From assembly GCA_023634235.1 (NCBI GenBank), contig JAMKCF010000133.1:126033-190032 (forward strand): DNA of 64,000 nt, given 5' to 3'. Below, piece after piece: positions 60,001 to 64,000 of this stretch (position 1 is the stretch's first letter; each line of letters begins with the position of its first letter). The notes beneath the pieces were generated by a model that was not told where the DNA came from, did no database searches, and saw only the letters and a program-made list of their open reading frames with translations. Position numbers and translations under genes: made by a program. Source of the DNA: Pisaster brevispinus. Taxonomy: Eukaryota > Echinodermata > Asteroidea > Forcipulatida > Asteriidae.

Positions 60001-63000
60001 ACTCCAGTCAGCTTTACTTGAATCCAAACACCTCGAATTTGTTATCAAACAAATTCTTATGTCTAGTTAAATGTGTCTCCTTAATGTATGAATGTTCAAC
60101 CAGTTATTACATGTGTCTCCTTAATGTATGAATGTTCAACCAGTTATTACATGTGTCTCCTTAATGTATGAATGTTCAACCAGTTATGTATGAATGTTCA
60201 ACTAGTTATTACATGTGTCTCCTTAATGTATGAATGTTCAACTAGTTATTAATTGTGTCTCTTTAGTGTATGACAGACCTTAGGAGATTACCTTCACTTT
60301 ACATAATATTTCACAAGCAATGTCCGATTCACTCAACTCTGCCATTAAACAGCAATATGGCAGCAGACATGTTTCAGCGACAACACTTTGAAGTATTTCG
60401 TGAAGCCATTCAAATTTACAAAACATATGTGGACACTGGATGTGATGCTTAGCATTTGTTTTTACAAAAACTGTAACTTTTTAACCTTATTTATTACTGA
60501 TTAGGTCATGAAGACGACTCATCAGGTGGCTCAGATACCCCTGTGGAATCACTCTCTCCTGTAGTTGGTGAGTATTTTTTTAACAATGGACCAAAAGATT
60601 ATATACAAAACTAGCATAATAATGATTGGGTGTTAATTTACTTGTTTAGAATCATAGGCAGGAAGATATATCAAATAACATAAAAGCATGATCCCTTGAT
60701 TGTCACAATGGCAAAGAGATTATATTTATAGTAAGAAGTTGTGTACATCCATATTCATAAAGAGACATTAGGCTTGTGTAAACTCAGATTTAGCGCACTA
60801 TGTATAATAATTTACAAACTTTCTTCTGATAGCTGTGACTTTAGAAAGATTTCAAGACTTTGAGCAGTTTTTATGGATGATCTTTGAGCATGTTAACTAT
60901 TGGTGTCACTGATTTTGTGGTCATTGCTTTACTGGATACAGTTTTAATCCTAAATTGCCTCACTAGGCCAAGCCTAAACGGTGCATGCATCAAAGGCCAC
61001 CATTAGCAGGTTGTCAACATGTTTGATTACTTTGTATGTTTGTATGTGTACAATGTACAGGCGATATTGTATTTGTCATGTTTTGCAGTGCAATATTTTA
61101 ATATGTAACTGGATGCTTTTTATTATGGAAAAACATGCGCTAGTCAATATTTTTGATGATGGGACTTTCAGTTTCGACAAATGATTTTAATTGATGATAT
61201 TTTTTTGGTAACAGATACACAACGGAGGCGACCTCGGGGAACATCTGAAAAGTCTCCTGCGATGTCGAAGGAAGGTAAATTAGATAGTTTGCAGAATAAA
61301 ATGAATAAAGTCATTTGATATTATTTTAACTTGATTTTTGTCACTGTTAACTTTTCATGATATGCTAACATAAATTTGTGATGAAAGTTTTTCCAGTTTG
61401 GAGGATTTTTTTTTAATTGATTGATTATTTTGACAACAGACACACCAAGGAGGCCTCTTTGCGGAACATCAGAGAAATGTCCTGAGAAGACAAAGAAAGG
61501 TAAATTACATGGAAAGTTTGCAAACGTGGGATGTGCTCTTACAGTTCCTTGTCCGAGGGGGATACTCTGACCGTTTTTGCCAGAGTGAAAATGCTGATAA
61601 TATAATTTTGCTTTAAAGAGTAGTGTTGTAGCCACAATTTCTGAGGGTAACTTGGTAAAGTTTTGTATTTATGCACGACAGACAGTTTCCAATCCGGGGG
61701 GCAAATCAGAACCTGGTATACTAAGCGGTTGGGGGAGGGAATCATATTTTGCTGCAAAGGTTAGAGGTTAAGAGGGCCCAGGAAAATTTGGAATGTATAA
61801 ACAACTCCTCTGCAGTACATTTTAAACCACTCACTAGAGCACCCTTTTTCAATATCTGACACGTTATAAGGTTAAATCTGTCACTAAAAACCAATCAAAC
61901 TCCATCTTTATCCACTATAAATTCACTAAATCTGTTCAGAGATATATATCCTTAGATCCTGACCTTTTGATGAAGACAGAATGGATGAAAAGGTATTTAT
62001 TTTTCAATATTATTAAAATGATTTTTTATTGTGTCTACAAATGTCTCACTTTCAAAAGGAAGAAAAAAGTACATGTCATGGCCAAAACAAGACGAAGAAA
62101 GTATAGCTACATACTTTAAGGACATTGTCACAGGAGAGTCAAAGCAGACAATACCAAGTAAGCAGTATTTTTTACATTGTTTTTAACAAGTGGATTGCCA
62201 AACAATCCAGTAATTTCATATCCTTGGCTGATGCTAGTGACCTGTCAAATAGATATCCATGTGAATTTTTCTGCATACAGTCGACTCTCGTTAATACAAG
62301 GTCCGCCGGACTGGCCCGTTTTCCTCGTATTATCCGAACCTCGTCTTAAACGCAGCGCACTATTTACACGATGTACATGTACTGTATACACACGTCGTCA
62401 TAGTGCATGCACTACACACGTGTCTAGGCTAGAACAGAGCGGTTGGCTTCCTAGTACAGTTCTTACGAGCATCCTGTACACAAAAATATCAATGATAAAT
62501 GCAATTTTGTTGACTGTGATCATAGAAATTTAATATTTTGTATAACTCAAGATAAAAATCATAGCAAAGTCATGTCAAACTTGCCGTTCATGTGACCATG
62601 ATGTGACAGATTCGATACTGCGTAGCGCCTAAGCTGAACGTTGTTTTCGCAGGTGCCGCTAAGCGTGTAGGCGAAGTAGTATTTCAAGCATAAGTTACCA
62701 GCGTAATGTTTCTGATTTTCGGATCGGACGGAACCGTGTAGGCGGTCCGATCCTATAAATAGTTTGGCAACGAGCATGTTATTTCAGAAACTTGGCTGAC
62801 TGAACGGGTAAGCTTTTACGCAACAATATTTGTCCGATCTCGCTATAAAAGTATGAAAAACAACACATTTTGTCATCATGGGGCCGCAGAAATACCTCGT
62901 ATTATCCGTGTTCTCGTTACGACCGTGCTCGTATCTTCCGTTTTTTAAGACATAGAAACACGCATGGGACAGTTCGGGACCGGTGAAATACCTCGTATTA

Positions 63001-63659
63001 ACCGGCGTCTCGTATCTTCCGAGCTCGTATTAACGAGAGTCGACTGTATATATTTAAACTCCATTGTTTGTTATTACACTCCACATACTTTTTTGTTTCT
63101 GAGCTTTTTGTGCCCAAGATTGAGCCCTTTTTCAAACTGCAAAGGTCATGCTGTGTGATTAAATGTATCAGACTGTTTCCCTAGTCAGTAAATTTCTTCA
63201 TTTAATAACACATACATCTGGCTTTAAGGAAGTTCCTTTGGTAGTCCATGCTGATGAATATCAAGAGTTTCAAATATAGACTGCTAAAGAAAAAGGCAAT
63301 GAATTTTTTTTATCAGACATCGGATTTCAAACACAAAGTCACCCATATTTATAATAAAGCACTCCAATTTAGTGTGCATGTTTGTGTCCGCTTGTCTTCT
63401 CACAGCTCCTGTTTCCCCAATCGTCTCTAAAGTTGTTAGCAGGTAACATTTATCTTCATGTAAATACTTCCAAATCGTTCTCCTGTTTACCATTATGTTG
63501 CCTTTTATATTCACAGGGAGACATGAAGTTGATATATTTCTTCAAACCCACAAACATATGACATATGACTGGACAACCATCAGAACAAAAGTAATGAATG
63601 AACGTGCAAAATGGAAAAGAATGGTACAAGGGAGAATGAACAGCATGCTAGACAAATAA
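48055..63659 (+). CDS. predicted SET-domain / zinc-finger / tyrosine-recombinase fusion protein
   Basis: The spliced model has exons 48,055-48,063, 50,728-50,809, 52,372-52,525, 52,752-52,960, 54,571-57,849, 58,225-58,287, 60,505-60,567, 61,215-61,274, 61,440-61,499, 62,059-62,157, 63,406-63,442 and 63,521-63,659. All junctions have GT donors and AG acceptors and the phases agree, giving one frame of about 1,417 codons ending LDK-stop. Order: SET methyltransferase (about 28-145), Ser/Gln repeat tract (about 214-480), acidic Ser/Asp region, two Cys/His zinc modules (about 704-800), tyrosine-recombinase-like region (about 900-1,235) and a basic C-terminus. The recombinase/zinc-finger part belongs to a family I know from many invertebrate and fish predicted proteins. 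SET fused to it is the unusual part. It could instead be two genes: without splicing exon 4, a stop follows five codons later. Confidence 0.7.
48867..49320. repeat. imperfect inverted repeat
   Basis: TTTGGTTGTTGAAA near 48,869 and its complement near 49,305 bracket arms that also share CGAGGGTGCGAAC (48,943 and complement near 49,183). The arms are interrupted by unrelated insertions. It is probably an old TIR element in intron 1; no target duplication was found. A long G run (48,720-48,731) precedes it. Confidence 0.4.
49478..50218. mobile_element. palindromic (foldback) transposon with 9-bp TSD
   Basis: Two inverted arms of about 320 bp (49,478-49,799 and 49,893-50,218) start TACTCCTAGAACTATTCGG and are nearly identical. 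They are separated by about 90 bp that itself echoes the arm word GTGGACCAG. The target duplication GCGTTAAAC occupies 49,469-49,477 and 50,219-50,227. TSD length suggests a Mutator-like foldback. It lies in intron 1 of the SET-recombinase gene and would form a large cruciform or RNA hairpin. It encodes no protein. Confidence 0.85.
50728..52960 (+). other. KMT5A-like SET-domain exons 2-4
   Basis: Three exons encode the lysine methyltransferase fold. Exon 2 ends SAGKG and exon 3 begins RGVFADKNF, completing the GKGRGVFA AdoMet-binding start. Exon 3 continues YTYGGDLITKEDGERREEE and ends SNL. Exon 4 gives CYDAT, FGRLTNHG (the NH-containing motif), PVLCLFALKRISEGEEILYDYG and a short post-SET end LPWCQKRG. 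Layout and motifs match KMT5A/SETD8-type enzymes, which monomethylate H4K20. NHG replaces the usual NHS; otherwise core residues are present, so activity is plausible. Substrate is not inferable. The exon 4 donor is AGAG|GTAAAT (52,960/52,961) in phase 1. Confidence 0.85.
51401..52010. mobile_element. PIF/Harbinger-like MITE
   Basis: Inverted termini AGCCGTGTTCGCATTGGAC / complement of TTCCAATGCGAACGCGGCT are flanked by TTA on both sides (51,398-51,400 and 52,011-52,013), the Harbinger-type 3-bp duplication. The interior has many GTTAACTTACCGG/CCGGTAACTTAAC words in both orientations. It lies in intron 2 of the SET-recombinase gene. No coding content. Confidence 0.7.
53606..54380. mobile_element. 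pogo/Tc1-like MITE, copy 1
   Basis: Termini CAGTCGACTCTCGTTAATAC and its imperfect complement are flanked by TA on both sides (53,604-53,605 and 54,381-54,382). The interior repeats CCTCGTATTA-type words. It is very similar to 62,278-63,046. TA duplication and a CAGT start fit the pogo/Tigger group of the Tc1/mariner superfamily. Located in intron 4. Confidence 0.8.
54571..57849 (+). other. giant exon 5: repeat tract, zinc fingers, tyrosine recombinase
   Basis: The acceptor TTTTGTTTTGCAG (to 54,570) opens the exon in phase with exon 4, and the donor GCCG|GTGAGT (57,849/57,850) closes it. After an 8-residue repeat tract comes an acidic Ser/Asp stretch (DSDQDDDSSDD). Next are RRCPFCGSFFVEKLSRHIRS with a following VH (C2H2-type, near 56,232), then IICGICKGFY and HKYIC (near 56,465). 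The C-terminal half carries LFNARRGGEPSRLKI (recombinase Arg, near 57,285), NRHRISTMYAAL (His/Arg box), FFKHMGHSS and NVYQAP (candidate nucleophile Tyr, near 57,778). These are the tyrosine-recombinase signatures of Crypton/phage-integrase type; the canonical HxxR spacing is imperfect, so catalytic competence is uncertain. The frame is open for 1.1 kb of residues. Confidence 0.85.
54757..55560 (+). repeat. 24-bp coding minisatellite (8-residue GNSPSVQQ repeats)
   Basis: Roughly thirty units of 24 bp, consensus close to GGAAATTCTCCATCYGTCCA plus GCAA, encode GNSPSVQQ/ENSPSVEQ variants in frame with the surrounding gene. The first dozen units are nearly identical and later ones diverge (EGGNSPSV, KQRHFSSV). 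Because unit length is a multiple of three, other frames and the minus strand are also open, creating overlapping spurious proteins. The SP dipeptides would be targets for proline-directed kinases (inference). Confidence 0.95.
58384..58480 (+). repeat. 40-bp minisatellite, left part
   Basis: Units of 40 bp containing GTGTCTCCTTAATGTATGAA and TGTTCAACCAGTTATTACAT. The array continues at 60,067-60,262 after a 1.6-kb insertion. Confidence 0.85.
58481..60066 (+). mobile_element. Helitron/Helentron-like insertion splitting a minisatellite
   Basis: The insertion begins near GGTGTTCGGAC, whose palindrome TTCGGACAAAAGTCCGAA forms a 5' hairpin. It ends with a hairpin of GAATTTGTT (60,035-60,043) and AACAAATTC (60,048-60,056), then TTATGTCTAG (CTAG at 60,063-60,066) followed by T. 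The ATGTCTAG ending is the same as in the array at 39,039-47,230, and the interior shares the ACTTCCGG/CCGGAAGT inverted word, so they are related families. The 5' end does not start with TC, which favours a Helentron-like or altered terminus. No protein is encoded. Confidence 0.65.
60067..60262 (+). repeat. 40-bp minisatellite, right part
   Basis: About five units of the 40-bp repeat also seen at 58,384-58,480, including one shortened unit near 60,180-60,200. It directly precedes the duplicated exon 5 fragment. Confidence 0.9.
60266..60567 (+). pseudogene. partial tandem duplication of exon 5 fragment and exon 6
   Basis: 60,266-60,450 encodes TDLRRLPSLYIIFHKQCPIH and FQRQHFEVFREAIQIYKTYV, a diverged copy of 56,757-56,935 within exon 5, then stops. 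It is followed by a copy of intron 5 and exon 6 (60,505-60,567). The fragment lacks its own good donor, so it is a relic, but the exon 6 copy keeps both splice sites and the same phase and length (63 bp) and could be an alternative or additional exon. Confidence 0.7.
62278..63046. mobile_element. pogo/Tc1-like MITE, copy 2
   Basis: It has the same termini and interior as 53,606-54,380, TA on each side (62,276-62,277 and 63,047-63,048), and a few percent divergence by eye. Its right terminus (AACGAGAGTCGACTG) matches the family consensus better than that of copy 1. Located in intron 9 of the SET-recombinase gene. Confidence 0.85.
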
Positions 63660-64000
63660 TGGAATTAAGGATATAGAAGCGTCAATAATGCTTCCTTTAC
63701 AACTACATAAGCTCCTTGTTAATTATCTCAGAAACATACCTCAATTCTGTTGCTGATCTTATTTTACTGTACTCTACAGTTGATAAAGGCAGTATAAAGG
63801 CAGTATAGTAGTGGGAGGAAGTACTTCATCGGGCACTGTGAGTTGATCTTGTTGGTTATTGAACCAGACTATTCACCTGAAGAGGGGGAGACTTGATCAG
63901 ATTATATTGATGTTCTTAATGAGTTTGTAGAGGATGTGAGGTAGTTTCTACTGGATGCATGAGTTGATAGAGAGTAATTGCAGTATTTCATTAAGTGGTG
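63660..64000 (+). other. 3' flank / probable 3' UTR of the SET-recombinase gene
   Basis: The sequence after the stop codon at 63,657-63,659 is AT-rich and has no recognised gene. No AATAAA polyadenylation signal is present before the window ends, so the transcript end is not defined here. Confidence 0.4.

Larger units (their letters stand above)
58225..63659 (+). other. small downstream exons 6-11 of the SET-recombinase gene
   Basis: Exon 6 (58,225-58,287) reads HEDDSSGDSDTPVELLSP. Exon 6' (60,505-60,567) is a near copy. Exons 7 (61,215-61,274) and 8 (61,440-61,499) are 60-bp siblings (QRRRPRGTSEKSP and PRRPLCGTSEKCP). Exon 9 (62,059-62,157) reads WPKQDEESIATYFKDIVTGE. Exon 10 is 63,406-63,442. 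Exon 11 (63,521-63,659) reads HEVDIFLQTHKHMTYDWTTI and ends RMNSMLDK. The WPKxDxExIxxYFxxxI pattern and basic end match C-termini I associate with this recombinase-like family. Exon 11 needs the second AG of CAGGGAG (63,514-63,520) to keep frame. Flanking intron sequence holds transposons and minisatellites. Confidence 0.7.

Overview
The window is eukaryotic, intron-bearing, AT-rich, repeat-laden DNA from an invertebrate animal. A secreted collagen/C1q protein, Ig-domain membrane receptors with tyrosine-motif tails, a tRNA-derived SINE, a Penelope-like retroelement and a zinc-finger/tyrosine-recombinase gene family together suggest a marine deuterostome, with an echinoderm as my best guess. 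No sequence proves the species.

Layout. (1) 373-12,037 and 30,819-39,038 are two copies (A and B) of one segment, duplicated in direct orientation. Copy A carries two later TIR-transposon insertions (2,045-3,947, holding a decayed RecQ-helicase fragment, and 4,176-5,822). Copy B retains both empty sites. Each copy carries a TATA-like promoter plus a short first exon with a perfect splice donor. In copy A these lead to the collagen/C1q gene (coding exon 13,119-13,925). In copy B nothing downstream is left to splice to. (2) 17,316-25,832 is a cluster of related Ig-receptor genes: a transposon-split remnant, a copy with a truncated first Ig domain, a stray C-terminal exon, and a longer receptor with an ITIM-like tail. 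All carry disruptions. (3) 26,000-30,818 holds a SINE, minisatellites and a Penelope-like reverse transcriptase cut off by copy B. (4) 39,039-47,230 is an array of three non-autonomous Helitron-like elements, two head to head forming a multi-kilobase palindrome, ending in a long TTA microsatellite. (5) 48,055-63,659 is a multi-exon gene whose spliced model (about 1,417 codons) joins a KMT5A-like SET methyltransferase domain, an 8-residue repeat tract, two zinc-finger modules and a tyrosine-recombinase-like domain. Its introns hold a palindromic element, MITEs, a Helitron-like element and a partial exon duplication.

The most interesting items are the predicted SET-recombinase fusion gene, the orphan duplicated C1q promoter, a 4-bp-TSD transposon family with an internal minisatellite that split an Ig-receptor coding exon (empty site kept in a paralogue), the RecQ-carrying Mutator-like element and the Helitron palindrome. 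All calls come from reading the sequence. No searches or alignments were run, and boundaries marked approximate were found by eye.
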